In this document: positions 7,051 to 15,043 of the stretch, piece by piece
Layout: each line of letters opens with the position of its first letter
Numbering within the stretch: the stretch's first letter is position 1
DNA from: an uncultured Oscillospiraceae bacterium
GTDB lineage: Bacteria; Bacillota; Clostridia; Oscillospirales; Ruminococcaceae
Reading direction: 5' to 3'
DNA: 35,430 nucleotides
NCBI GenBank assembly: GCA_910589145.1
Contig: CAJUSD010000035.1
Location: 1-35,430, forward strand
Position numbers and translations under genes: made by a program
Notes under the pieces: model-generated
Database searches by the model: none
The model's input: only the letters and a program-made list of their open reading frames with translations
What the model was told of the DNA's origin: nothing

Positions 7051-7955
7051 TCATATTTCAATGCCGAATTCCTCAGCAAGAGAAAAAAGCTTTGTTCCAT
7101 CAAGCAGGGCTTCCTGCAATTCATTTGTCCGCCCAAGGGGATTCATTCTGTCAAAAAGCTCTTTATAGAGTTGCAGTAATTCCTGCTGTCCCTCCTGTTT
7201 CCCTTTTTGAATCCCTGCCTGGATTCCCTTCTCTATTCCCTGCTGTTCCCGTTCCCACAAAGCCATCTCCATTACTTCTTCCTGACTGAACAGCAATTCC
7301 ATAATATCTACAACCTCCATCCTTCTAGATGCCAGAAAGGGGACAAGTATCCCCTTTTCCTGGCAGATTCGTATGGTTTCTCGAATTGCTTTGTTGGTTG
7401 GACCATGTACAGCCCGTTGTTCATCGGCAATTTTACAAAAATCAACATACTGTCCTATAATACTATTGTCCCCGCCTCGAAGAACCTTTACCATAACTTC
7501 TGCGCTTCCCTCACCACACAAGTCTGAAAGCCGCAAAATATCAGGAACATGTTCTTTGAAACCGGTATATACCACATACAGCTCTGCTTTTGGAACAATG
7601 GCAGGTTTACTGCTATACAATGATATCTTATTCTTTAAGACATATTCCCGATAGGACTCTGCCAAATATATCAACATCCGCAGAGGCAGATTAACGGAAA
7701 ATGTACTTTGGGATTCTACAAGCAGAATCAGCTTATCCCTTACCTGAATTCCAAGATCGTTATAGAACCCATTTGAGAGGATATTTTTGAAGTAATCAAT
7801 TTACATTCTGCCTCTGTAACGTCTGCATCCTCTGGATGCAGATACTGGTATAACTCCAGAAGGTATCTTGGTTCGCTGAACAGAAATGTAAATACGCTGC
7901 CTTTTATGGCCCGCTTCATCTCCGGCATATACTCACCTTTTTCTTCTGCTTGCAT
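7051..7955 (-). pseudogene. Rpn-family (recombination-promoting nuclease/putative transposase) gene, frameshifted
   Basis: Two adjacent minus-strand frames together encode a typical ~301-residue Rpn/PD-(D/E)XK-transposase-like protein. The N-terminal part (7955 to about 7785) has KRAIKGSVFTFLFSEPRYLL and DADVTEAECK. The C-terminal part has SNGFYNDLGIQVRDK, then the nuclease-core strand LILLVESQSTFSVNLPLRM and a Gln/Gly/Glu-rich coiled tail near VMEMALWEREQQGIEKG. The reading switches frame at an A5 run on the minus strand (7784-7788). One extra A restores a continuous frame of 302 codons, and the rest of each half is well conserved, which implies a recent frameshift or a sequencing error. An alternative start is the ATG at 7926-7928. 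The gene begins two bases after the activase stop, so it is probably read from that operon. Rpn proteins promote RecA-independent recombination in E. coli. Confidence 0.75.
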
Positions 7956-7956
7956 A

Positions 7957-8751
7957 TCACCCGCCAGTCCTTACCCGCAAGCCAGTGATAGAAGCTGCAT
8001 CCATCAGCTTCTGCATATGCTCGTTAGACGGCGGCTGGACATTGGATAGGGTGTAATCTCTCCCCAATCCGGCATACTTATCCATTCCCAACCGATGGTA
8101 TGGAAGCAAATGCAGCCGTTCTACCCCTGGCAGAGTCGCTGCAAACCGCGCAATCTCCAATATTTCTTTTTCAGTTGCGTTAAACCCGGGGATCACCGGA
8201 ACACGGATCACTAGGTTCTGTCCCGAAGCAGCAATCTTCCTGGCGTTATCCAAAATCAAATCATTGGAAACGCCAGTAAAAAACTTATGCTTTTCCCGGT
8301 CAATGTGTTTGATATCCATAAGGTAAATATCCAGGTGGGGCAGAATCTTTTCCTCAATCACACGGAAGGGAGCAAACCCGGTAGACTCCATTGCGGTATT
8401 GATCCCCATAGCATGGGCCGCCTGGAGCAATGCTGACGCAAAATCTGCCTGCATCAGCGATTCCCCGCCCGACAAAGTTAGCCCTCCGTCAGAACGCCGG
8501 TAATAAAACCGATCCTGCATAACTTCATCCATTACTTCCCCAACAGAAACATCCCTGCCAATAATTTTTGGCTTGCCTGCAGTAATCATTGTCTGGATTT
8601 CCCGTTCCTGGGATTCTGGATTGCAGCACCACTTGCACCGCAGGGGGCAGCCCTTTAAAAAGACAATGGTTCGAATTCCCGGCCCATCGTGGATGGAATA
8701 TTTTTGGATGTCAAATATCCTGCCCTGAACTTGAAGATACTCTTTTTCCAT
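7957..8751 (-). CDS. Glycyl-radical enzyme activating protein (radical SAM)
   Basis: A 264-residue radical SAM enzyme with the CPLRCKWC cluster motif (CxxxCxxC) and the preceding IQKYSIHDGPGIRTIVFLKG stretch, both typical of PFL-activase relatives. GGLTLSGGE (SAM binding) and YLMDIKHID follow. It should cleave SAM to place the radical on the glycine of the enzyme encoded upstream at 8952-11477. There is no eight-cysteine ferredoxin insertion, so it is of the short PflA-like form; many dehydratase activases carry that insertion. I chose the ATG at 8749-8751, with AGGAAAT upstream; an ATG pair at 8791 lacks an RBS. Confidence 0.9.
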   Translation of the reverse strand: MEKEYLQVQGRIFDIQKYSIHDGPGIRTIVFLKGCPLRCKWCCNPESQEREIQTMITAGKPKIIGRDVSVGEVMDEVMQDRFYYRRSDGGLTLSGGESLMQADFASALLQAAHAMGINTAMESTGFAPFRVIEEKILPHLDIYLMDIKHIDREKHKFFTGVSNDLILDNARKIAASGQNLVIRVPVIPGFNATEKEILEIARFAATLPGVERLHLLPYHRLGMDKYAGLGRDYTLSNVQPPSNEHMQKLMDAASITGLRVRTGG

Positions 8752-8901
8752 ATAATTATTTCCTGTTCCCTTCTTTAAATAGAAAGCCATCATGATAACG
8801 ATTCAAAAAACGTACTGGAACAGTCCGCATATGGGTTTTCAGGTTCGTTTTTTGGGTCAACTTTTCTGACGTTTTCTATCTGTGTAAGGATGCTTTTCTT
8901 T

Positions 8902-8929
8902 GCGGCGTTTTCCTATAAGAAAACGCCGC
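8902..8929 (-). terminator. Perfect 11-bp hairpin between the glycyl radical enzyme and activase genes
   Basis: GCGGCGTTTTC (8902-8912) pairs with GAAAACGCCGC (8919-8929) around a 6-nt loop. The minus-strand 3' side continues AAAGAAAAG rather than a U tract, so it is a weak or partial terminator or an RNA-stabilising structure. It may keep activase expression below that of the enzyme. Confidence 0.55.
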
Positions 8930-8951
8930 TGCATTTATATTCTTTTAAGGC

Positions 8952-11477
8952 CTAGAATCCCTGCATAGTACGGTTGATAATATCATCCTGCAAGGACTTA
9001 GACAGTGTGGTAAACAGGGCGCTGTATCCTGCAACACGGACAACAAGATTCCGATATTTATCAGGATGTGCCTGGGCGTCTAAAAGGGTTTCCCGGCTGA
9101 CCACATTAAACTGCATGTGCATCCCTTTTTGGTCAAAGAACGCCCGAATAAACGCGCAGAATTTCTGAAGTCCCTCCACACCGCTTAAAGCAGAAGGATG
9201 GAATTTCTGGTTAAGTAAAGTACCATTAGAGGCAATCCCATGGTCAATTTTCGCCACAGAGTTGACAGCAGCGGTTGGCCCATGGGTATCCCTGCCGGAA
9301 GCAGGCCCAATCCCATCAGCAATGGGCGTATTGGCCAGCCTGCCATCAGGAGTCGCTCCTGTCTGGGCGCCCAGAGGCACATTAGCGGAAACCGGATATA
9401 ATCCCGCCTGGAAAATGCCGCCCCTTGGGTTGCGGTACTGATTCAAAGGTTTTGTATAGGTATAAGCCACATCCCTGGCAAATTGATCCGCTTCCTCTAT
9501 ATCGTTTCCGTACTTTGGAACCTGATCGATCCACTCCAAAAGCTGGTCATACTTTGCCTTCTTTTCCGGGGAAATGTTCTGGTTTGCGACAGTTTGATAG
9601 ACAGCAGCAATTTCTTTTTCTCCCACAGGTTGTCCCGCATCAGCGAGGTTTTTGACAATTTGAGTGGTCATAGATTCAACCTGTTGTTTGCTGAATCCCC
9701 TGCCGTAATTATCAGCAAGAGCCTCTTTCCACTCTGCAAGGGTTACCTTCTTTTCCTCAAAGACAAGCTGCCTGATTGCATATAGGGAATCGGAGACATT
9801 TGCAATTCCAAATCCCTGGGGGCCGGTAAAGTTATAGACTGCCCCGCCTTCCTGAAGGGATTTCCCCCTGCCGATACAATCGTCAATCATTGAGGATTGG
9901 AAAGGCAGCGGGCAGCGCTCTGCATGGGCAGCATCAATGGCGTTGTCAGCATTTACCATCAGTTCAATAAAGTAGTTCATCTGTGCCTTATATGCATCGT
10001 AGAATTCATGAAAGGTTTTCATTTGGGTAACGTCACCAGTACGTGGGCCTACCTGAACGCCGCCTTCCATGCCGTTAAAGAATACCATTTCCAGCGGTCG
10101 GCACATATTAAAGAAAGCTGCATCGTGCCAGCCGTCGGTTTTCCCAGCTTTTTGGGGTTCCACACATCCAATAATATTATAAGTCCGTGCATCCTCCAGG
10201 GTAACGCCGCGGCTCATCATGGCGGGAATAATTACCTCGTCATTATAATAAGCAGGTAAACCGATACCGGTGCGGGTAACCTTTGCAGCTTTCATCAAAA
10301 GCTCGTCTGGGGTCTTATTCCATACACGGATAGAAAGTGAGGGAGCAGGAAGTAAAACATGAAGAGCTGCTTCCAAACACATAAAGGATAGATCGTTCGT
10401 TGCGTCCTCCCCTTCTTCGGTCTGCCCTCCTACAATCAGGTTTTGGAACAGGCTGTAACCGGCAAAACCTTCTGCTGAGGCTGCGTCCCGTACCTTGTTC
10501 AGATCGTTCAGTTTAACCCAAATGCAGTCGAGCAATTCTTGAGCTTTCTCCCGTGTAATGATTCCCTCCTTAATATCTTTTTCATAGTAGGGATACATGT
10601 ACTGGTCAAACCGTCCGGGAGAAATAGAATGGCCGCTGGATTCTGTCTGCAAAAGCATTTGAACAAACCAGAAGGATTGGCATGCCTCATAAAAATTCCG
10701 TGCGGGTTTGCCTGGAACCTGGGCGCAGTTTTCCGCTATTTTAAGCAGCTCCATTTTTCTTTGAGAGTTTGTTTCCTTTTGGGCTGCTTCCAAGGCAAGC
10801 ATTGCATAACGATGGGCATAAGCAATGGCTGCATTACAGCATATAATTACAGCATTTAAAAAATGGCTTTTCTTTGCATAATCTGCGTCCCCTATTCTGC
10901 ACACGGACAAAGCAGTTTTAGCCTTTGCAGCAATCCCCTCAAAGCCAATGGCAAGCACTTCCTCATATTTAACCGTAAAGTGCCCTATACCATTATAAAA
11001 ATAATTCCCAGGGGTAAATATGTTATGTTCCATAGCAGTAAGGGTTTCTTTTGCCATGTATGAGGTAGCCAGCTCGCTGGTAGTTTTTCCTTTCCAATAA
11101 GGGTATACACTCCGCAGGCGCTGCTTTGTTTCTTCCGATATATAAAAGGGGTCAGCGCTTCGCTTTTCTACAGTGTCGAATTCAGCCTCAAGCCATTCAT
11201 AGGAGTATTCTGGAAATACCTGGCATCCCCGGGGCGCCTGGCTGTTGCTGCCAACAATTAGCTCCTCTGGACGAATAATAATGGGGAGTTCTTCACATAT
11301 TTTTTGAAACGCTTTGGCGCGGCGTGTAATGACAGGTTCTCCCTCAGTAGAACGATAGCTTTCCGTCAGCAAAACCGCCCGGTCAGCCTCAATTTCTGGC
11401 ATTTTTGCATATAGATGGTCAATCAGCCGTTGAATTCGGGGGCTTTTTTCAATATCACCATCATAGAAATGACGCAT
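8952..11477 (-). CDS. Glycyl radical enzyme, dehydratase/lyase type (PFL2 / HypD-like)
   Basis: An 841-residue enzyme with the full family architecture. The catalytic thiyl cysteine lies in IIGCVEPQ (Cys at about 438), and the C-terminal radical site is RVAGYSALF (Gly at about 817). The single Cys followed by VEP, instead of the CC pair of true pyruvate formate-lyase, puts it with the eliminating members (glycerol, propanediol and hydroxyproline dehydratases, choline lyase). Segments such as PLPFQSSMIDDC and GGAVYNFTGPQGFGIAN resemble the large PflD/HypD-like group, but I cannot assign the substrate. The start has GAGAGGAAG eight bases upstream. The activase follows in the same direction. No microcompartment shell or aldehyde dehydrogenase genes are nearby, which argues against a compartment-type diol or choline pathway. 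Confidence 0.9.
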   Translation of the reverse strand: MRHFYDGDIEKSPRIQRLIDHLYAKMPEIEADRAVLLTESYRSTEGEPVITRRAKAFQKICEELPIIIRPEELIVGSNSQAPRGCQVFPEYSYEWLEAEFDTVEKRSADPFYISEETKQRLRSVYPYWKGKTTSELATSYMAKETLTAMEHNIFTPGNYFYNGIGHFTVKYEEVLAIGFEGIAAKAKTALSVCRIGDADYAKKSHFLNAVIICCNAAIAYAHRYAMLALEAAQKETNSQRKMELLKIAENCAQVPGKPARNFYEACQSFWFVQMLLQTESSGHSISPGRFDQYMYPYYEKDIKEGIITREKAQELLDCIWVKLNDLNKVRDAASAEGFAGYSLFQNLIVGGQTEEGEDATNDLSFMCLEAALHVLLPAPSLSIRVWNKTPDELLMKAAKVTRTGIGLPAYYNDEVIIPAMMSRGVTLEDARTYNIIGCVEPQKAGKTDGWHDAAFFNMCRPLEMVFFNGMEGGVQVGPRTGDVTQMKTFHEFYDAYKAQMNYFIELMVNADNAIDAAHAERCPLPFQSSMIDDCIGRGKSLQEGGAVYNFTGPQGFGIANVSDSLYAIRQLVFEEKKVTLAEWKEALADNYGRGFSKQQVESMTTQIVKNLADAGQPVGEKEIAAVYQTVANQNISPEKKAKYDQLLEWIDQVPKYGNDIEEADQFARDVAYTYTKPLNQYRNPRGGIFQAGLYPVSANVPLGAQTGATPDGRLANTPIADGIGPASGRDTHGPTAAVNSVAKIDHGIASNGTLLNQKFHPSALSGVEGLQKFCAFIRAFFDQKGMHMQFNVVSRETLLDAQAHPDKYRNLVVRVAGYSALFTTLSKSLQDDIINRTMQGF

Positions 11478-11534
11478 ATGCAGACTTCCTCTCTTAAACT
11501 AATATATTAATCCGTTATATTTACACAGAACTTT

Positions 11535-11565
11535 CAGCCCAAACCCTAAAATGGGATTTGGGCTG
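11535..11565 (-). other. Hairpin between the Cys-rich protein gene and the glycyl radical enzyme gene
   Basis: CAGCCCAAA (11535-11543) pairs with TTTGGGCTG (11557-11565), extended by two inner pairs past one mismatch. No clear U tract follows on the minus strand. A possible promoter for the enzyme gene (TTGGGC, 17 bp, TATAAC on the minus strand) begins inside the second arm, so the hairpin might be a weak attenuator or a regulatory dyad. Confidence 0.4.
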
Positions 11566-11592
11566 TTGCATGGAGAGGTTTTATAAATATAA

Positions 11593-11880
11593 TTAGCCCT
11601 CCGCACTTTCATTCTGTTTTTCAGGCTCCGATTCTTCCTGTTCACAGCAATTTTCGCTGCATGTGGCGCAATCTGCACAGCAGCCGTTTTCCTCTTCCTC
11701 TTGAGAATCCAATACATCGTCAAAATCCAATGTTTCTTCGTCGTCGATATCGTCAAAATCATCGTCGATATCGGTAAGCAAATCGCACCGCTTCTTCTGC
11801 AAAAAGAGGATAACGGCTGCCGCTATGCCTGCAACTGCTGCAATTAAAGCAATCAGGGACAAAATTGTATTACGTTTCAT
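11593..11880 (-). CDS. Small acidic, Cys-rich single-pass membrane protein
   Basis: A 95-residue protein with an N-terminal membrane segment (about residues 6-27, SLIALIAAVAGIAAAVILFL). A very acidic stretch follows (DIDDDFDDIDDEE), then a cysteine cluster CCADCATCSENCC with seven Cys in 13 residues, and a Glu-rich tail. The cluster could bind metal or an Fe-S centre, but I recognise no named family. A strong RBS (AAGGAGG) and a good promoter upstream support expression. It lies 115 bp ahead of the glycyl radical enzyme on the same strand, so a link to that oxygen-sensitive enzyme is possible but inferred from position only. Confidence 0.75.
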   Translation of the reverse strand: MKRNTILSLIALIAAVAGIAAAVILFLQKKRCDLLTDIDDDFDDIDDEETLDFDDVLDSQEEEENGCCADCATCSENCCEQEESEPEKQNESAEG

Positions 11881-11934
11881 TTTAGTTTCCTCCTTAGATT
11901 TTCAATTTTGGCAGGGCTGCTTCCTTATTTATAT

Positions 11935-11963
11935 ATTATAAGCGATTCCCATGGAAATAACAA
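11935..11963 (-). promoter_or_regulatory. Promoter of the Cys-rich membrane protein (and possibly the glycyl radical enzyme operon)
   Basis: On the minus strand, TTGTTA (11958-11963) and TATAAT (11935-11940) are separated by 17 bp, about 55 bp before the start codon at 11880. Confidence 0.6.
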
Positions 11964-12333
11964 TGCAAGTTGTCATGTTTTCCTGAAAAAGTTTTTGTTG
12001 AGATTTTCATTTTTGTTGCAGGAAATGGCCGATATTAGATTTTGGCCTTGAGGTTTGGCTCTTACGTTTGGATTAGCTGTACGGCAGCGTCCGCGAATCA
12101 GGATTCGCTGGGTCAATAAGCCCTTTTGTTTTCCTTATAATATTTGACGAAGCTTAAACTTGTTCCCCTACTGTGTCAATTTTGCTTTTGCAAACGGGCT
12201 TTTTCATTATGTTATTTTCTTTTACTCCTTTAGAAAAGCTTCCCATCCCTTTTTGGTTTGTGCAGCTCCGCTGCACAAACCTGGGACCTTCAAATCTTTT
12301 TAATTTGCTGTAGGCGGTTCCCGTTTTAGGGTT
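11964..12333. other. Intergenic region with two hairpins, no gene seen
   Basis: This gap holds no convincing gene. An 11-bp perfect hairpin, GGTTTGTGCAG-CTCCG-CTGCACAAACC, lies at 12255-12281. Its core GCAGCTCCGCTGC also occurs near 146-158 at the left end of the window. A smaller hairpin GCGAAT/ATTCGC lies at 12093-12108. Either could contribute to termination downstream of the regulator gene or represent a dispersed intergenic element. Confidence 0.45.
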
Positions 12334-13608
12334 TTACAGTGCTTTATGCAGTTCGCGGTATTGCCCTGGTGTAGTATCTTCAAACCGTTTAAAGGCTCGG
12401 ATTAGGGTTTTGGTATTATTATATCCCACCTGCGCCGCAAGGTCATCTAAATTCGTATACTTATCGCTGCACAAAATTTTTTTTGCAGCCTCAATTCTTA
12501 CGTGATTAATATAGTCCGGCATACCTTCCCTGGTTATTTCCCGGAAAACACGTGAAAGCTGGTTCACGTTTAACTCAAATTGGGCTGCCAATGAACTGAG
12601 CGACAAATTCGGGTCGCTGTAATGGTGTTTGATATACCTGCAAACATCCTCAACCGTTTTTTGCTGGCTGTTTTCTTCCAGGTTACGGCTGAACAGTTCA
12701 AAGGCGTCCGATATATTATGAAACAGCTCCAACAATTTCCGCAGAATGCGGACTGGATTTTCTGCAGCGGCAGCGTCATTTAAAAGCTGGGAAGTCTGCG
12801 CAGAATTTTTCCATCCCTCCATATGAGTTTGCCGAACAAAATCCACTCCAAAGGAAACCAATTCTGAAACCGCTAAAGAAAAATCATCCCTTAAAAGGGT
12901 AGCATTTCCAGTTAAAGTGTACCCCCGGAATAGTGCAATTAACATTTCGTCTATTTTTTCTATATTATGGGTTCGGATGTAACGTTCTAAAACGCGCCGT
13001 TCCTCCGGTGGGAAAAGGTTTGGTAGATCCGCGCCGCGGCTGGGCAAATCGGGAATATCAGCAATTTGTTCTGTTTTTGTACGTTCCTTTTCTGTGATAA
13101 ATCGAAGCAGTTCCGAGCACCCTTGGGAAAGATTATCCACACTGCACGCTTTCGGCAGAATAATATAGTCTGTTTCCATATAGATTTGGGCATTGGTTTC
13201 GTCACATATCCGCGCTGACATATCTTTTAAATAGTCTGCTGCGTTTTCCATCCGCAAAAATGCGGCCGCTATATGCACGTTTTTTAGGTCAAATAAATAA
13301 ACCTGGACTGCCTCTGACTGAACACGGGGCGGGGAAAACTGTTCGGCTGCGGTTCTCCGCAGTACCAGGCGGGAATATGCGTAATAATCTTCCATAATCA
13401 GCGAAAAGGGTTCCGCACGCATCTCGTTGCCTGTACGAACCCCATAATCACACAAGTAAAAGGCAGCCAGCCAGCACTCCATTCCTTCTAATTGAAATGT
13501 AATTCCATTTTCCCTTTGAGAATTCGCGCAGCTTTCATAAAAGCGCAGCAACAGGTTTTCCTCTCCCTGCGCAATCCGTCTTAAAAGGCTTGATTCCCAT
13601 TCTTGCAT
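12334..13608 (-). CDS. AraC-family regulator, C-terminal (DNA-binding) half of a split gene
   Basis: This frame encodes 424 residues. The C-terminal ~105 residues form two AraC helix-turn-helix motifs: LSLSSLAAQFELNVNQLSRVF and then NLDDLAAQVGYNNTKTLIRAF, ending in TTPGQYRE. The preceding ~310 residues resemble the cytoplasmic region of YesN-like membrane regulators. There is no ribosome-binding site before the ATG at 13608. The frame is open upstream past that ATG, through PGEKNEFIFLSDSLNG, to the C10 run at 13694-13703, where it meets the sensor half. I therefore regard this as the second half of one gene (14713-12334) of 792 codons when the C run is nine or twelve long. As sequenced (C10), this half should be poorly translated or untranslated unless slippage occurs. 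Confidence 0.8.
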   Translation of the reverse strand: MQEWESSLLRRIAQGEENLLLRFYESCANSQRENGITFQLEGMECWLAAFYLCDYGVRTGNEMRAEPFSLIMEDYYAYSRLVLRRTAAEQFSPPRVQSEAVQVYLFDLKNVHIAAAFLRMENAADYLKDMSARICDETNAQIYMETDYIILPKACSVDNLSQGCSELLRFITEKERTKTEQIADIPDLPSRGADLPNLFPPEERRVLERYIRTHNIEKIDEMLIALFRGYTLTGNATLLRDDFSLAVSELVSFGVDFVRQTHMEGWKNSAQTSQLLNDAAAAENPVRILRKLLELFHNISDAFELFSRNLEENSQQKTVEDVCRYIKHHYSDPNLSLSSLAAQFELNVNQLSRVFREITREGMPDYINHVRIEAAKKILCSDKYTNLDDLAAQVGYNNTKTLIRAFKRFEDTTPGQYRELHKAL

Positions 13609-13660
13609 TTGTCTGCGTTTAAAAAATGTTTCATGTCCATGACGTATTCCGTTCAGGCTG

Positions 13661-14713
13661 TCAGATAAAAAGATAAATTCGTTTTTTTCTCCTGGGGGGG
13701 GGGTATATAAATTGATCTTTTTCCAGGTCCTCTATTAATTTTTTGACAGGCTGGTATTGACGGCGTACGCTGAGAAATACAACCGCTATTCCTACAGCTA
13801 GATATAACACCATTCCGATTGCCGCAATTCGCTGTGTGAAAAAATACCAAGAATAAAAAATATTGTATGGGGTAGAAACATAATAAAACAAATTTTGCAG
13901 TTTGGATTTTTTACAGGAAACCATCCTATGGCCTTCGCCAAAGCGATGGCGTTCCGTTTGAATGCTCTTCCCTTCCGGGAGGTCTGATATTACCATATTT
14001 AGTTCCTGCCAGTCAATCTCATTAGAGGGACGGGCAGCAATTAATTTTTGGGGATTTTTATCCTCGTGCCCTGCACTTACCAGATAAAGGTCGCTGTTGA
14101 GTAGTTCCACATCAGCTATTAACTTTTGGGAATCTATTACAGCTGCCAGCTTCATTCCATTGCGAACAGGGTATACATAATATAAAAGAAATGGGGTGTC
14201 CTCATCTTCGGAATATACCGGAAGCAGGGAAGGCTCCCCTATGCCTTTAAGGCTGCCCGTCCATTCGTCATAGCCTATTCCCTTAGGCAAAATATACGTA
14301 TAATGGTAAATTTCTGCACTGGCGGCCGTTAAAGAGGAAACAATTGACTCGGTTTGGGGATAGAAAACCAATATTTCTTTAATAAACGGCAGCGACAACA
14401 GTGCATTTTGAAGACGGCCATTAGCTTGATAGATTTCATATGGAGGGAGATAACGGAAATTCCCATTTATATTGTTCAGGCTTGTTAAAGTGTAATCTTC
14501 CTGCAGTTCATATAAAATGCTGCGTACCATTAAAAGATCCCGGTCTAAACCCTTTGCAGCGTTTTCCATAATACTGTTGTTTGCCTGTATAATTTCCTGT
14601 TTTACTACCTTTTGTGTTGCTATGTAGACCAAGGCCATGGAAATTAGGGAAAGCAATATGATTACAGTATATGAAAACGACCAATAGAGAACAATGCTCC
14701 TTCGTTGTTTCAA
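13661..14713 (-). CDS. Sensor half of a membrane-bound AraC-type regulator (Cache-like), truncated at a C10 run
   Basis: This frame encodes a membrane sensor. A first membrane segment (about residues 5-30) contains SYTVIILLSLISMALVYIAT. A ~240-residue extracellular domain of Cache type follows, then a second membrane segment near IAAIGMVLYLAVGIAVVFLS and a short HAMP-like linker QYQPVKKLIEDLEKD. It then runs into Pro codons of a C10 tract and stops 15 codons later. Firmicutes regulators with this layout normally continue to a C-terminal AraC domain, which here lies in another frame immediately downstream. I chose the TTG at 14711-14713, seven bases after AAAGGAGG; the ATG at 14734 precedes the RBS. 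The divergent sugar importer is the likely target. Confidence 0.8.
   Translation of the reverse strand: MKQRRSIVLYWSFSYTVIILLSLISMALVYIATQKVVKQEIIQANNSIMENAAKGLDRDLLMVRSILYELQEDYTLTSLNNINGNFRYLPPYEIYQANGRLQNALLSLPFIKEILVFYPQTESIVSSLTAASAEIYHYTYILPKGIGYDEWTGSLKGIGEPSLLPVYSEDEDTPFLLYYVYPVRNGMKLAAVIDSQKLIADVELLNSDLYLVSAGHEDKNPQKLIAARPSNEIDWQELNMVISDLPEGKSIQTERHRFGEGHRMVSCKKSKLQNLFYYVSTPYNIFYSWYFFTQRIAAIGMVLYLAVGIAVVFLSVRRQYQPVKKLIEDLEKDQFIYPPPRRKKRIYLFI
13694..13703 (-). repeat. Uninterrupted mononucleotide run of ten (C10 on the coding strand)
   Basis: The plus strand reads CCT followed by ten G and then TATATAA; the coding strand therefore has C10. Ten C puts the sensor half out of frame with the DNA-binding half. 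Nine or twelve would join them, reading IYPPPGEKNEF through the junction. Runs of this length are prone to slipped-strand mispairing and are classical phase-variation switches. Confidence 0.85.
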
Positions 14714-14775
14714 TGAACTTCCTCCTTTCGACATGGCTCCTTTAGTCTGCAGGACAGACTGATTCGCTTATGGTC

Positions 14776-14804
14776 AGTATAGCGTATTTTATCTGTGAGT
14801 GCAA
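14776..14804 (-). promoter_or_regulatory. Promoter of the AraC-type regulator
   Basis: On the minus strand, TTGCAC (14799-14804) and TATACT (14776-14781) are separated by 17 bp, about 63 bp upstream of the TTG start. A small 6-bp hairpin (14744-14760) lies in the leader. Confidence 0.65.
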
Positions 14805-14945
14805 TGGAATTTTTATATATGTGGATAAAATGTATCAAAATAACTATATATACTAACATGCTAAATAATAATTAAATTCTATTTAAAAGCATTTTTGTTC
14901 AATAATTTTGTTTGGAAAGGAATTTTATTTTAGGAAAAATGAATA

Positions 14946-15034
14946 ATGTCCCTTAAATATAGAAAATGTCCACGATAAAAAGGCAAAATGTCCACGAAAT
15001 ATAGAATCTGTCTATATTATTTGCAGGGATGTCA
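14946..15034 (+). promoter_or_regulatory. Array of up to five helically phased ATGTCC-like elements upstream of the importer
   Basis: ATGTCC begins at 14946, 14966 and 14988; the last two share AAAATGTCCACGA. Weaker copies are CTGTCT at 15008 and ATGTCA at 15029. Spacing is 20, 22, 20 and 21 bp, that is two helical turns each, all on one face of the DNA and in direct orientation. Direct repeats with this spacing suit AraC-type regulators, and the regulator gene is divergent from this region. Confidence 0.6.
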
Positions 15035-15037
15035 CTA

Positions 15038-15043
15038 TATAAT
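15038..15043 (+). promoter_or_regulatory. Candidate -10 box of the sugar importer operon
   Basis: TATAAT follows directly after the last element of the ATGTCC-like array. At -35 there is no good match (TATTAT-like), as expected for a promoter that depends on an activator. The leader to the start at 15191 is about 140 nt and contains a hairpin with arms GCTGGA (15124-15129) and TCCAGC (15147-15152). Confidence 0.45.

Noticed and set aside
7051..7955. The Rpn-like gene as evidence of a transposon
   Set aside because: No terminal inverted repeats or target-site duplication are visible. Rpn proteins are chromosomal nucleases often mislabelled as transposases.
8952..11477. Pyruvate formate-lyase (PflB)
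   Set aside because: The active site is GCVEP with one Cys, not the Cys-Cys pair of PflB, so formate production from pyruvate is unlikely.
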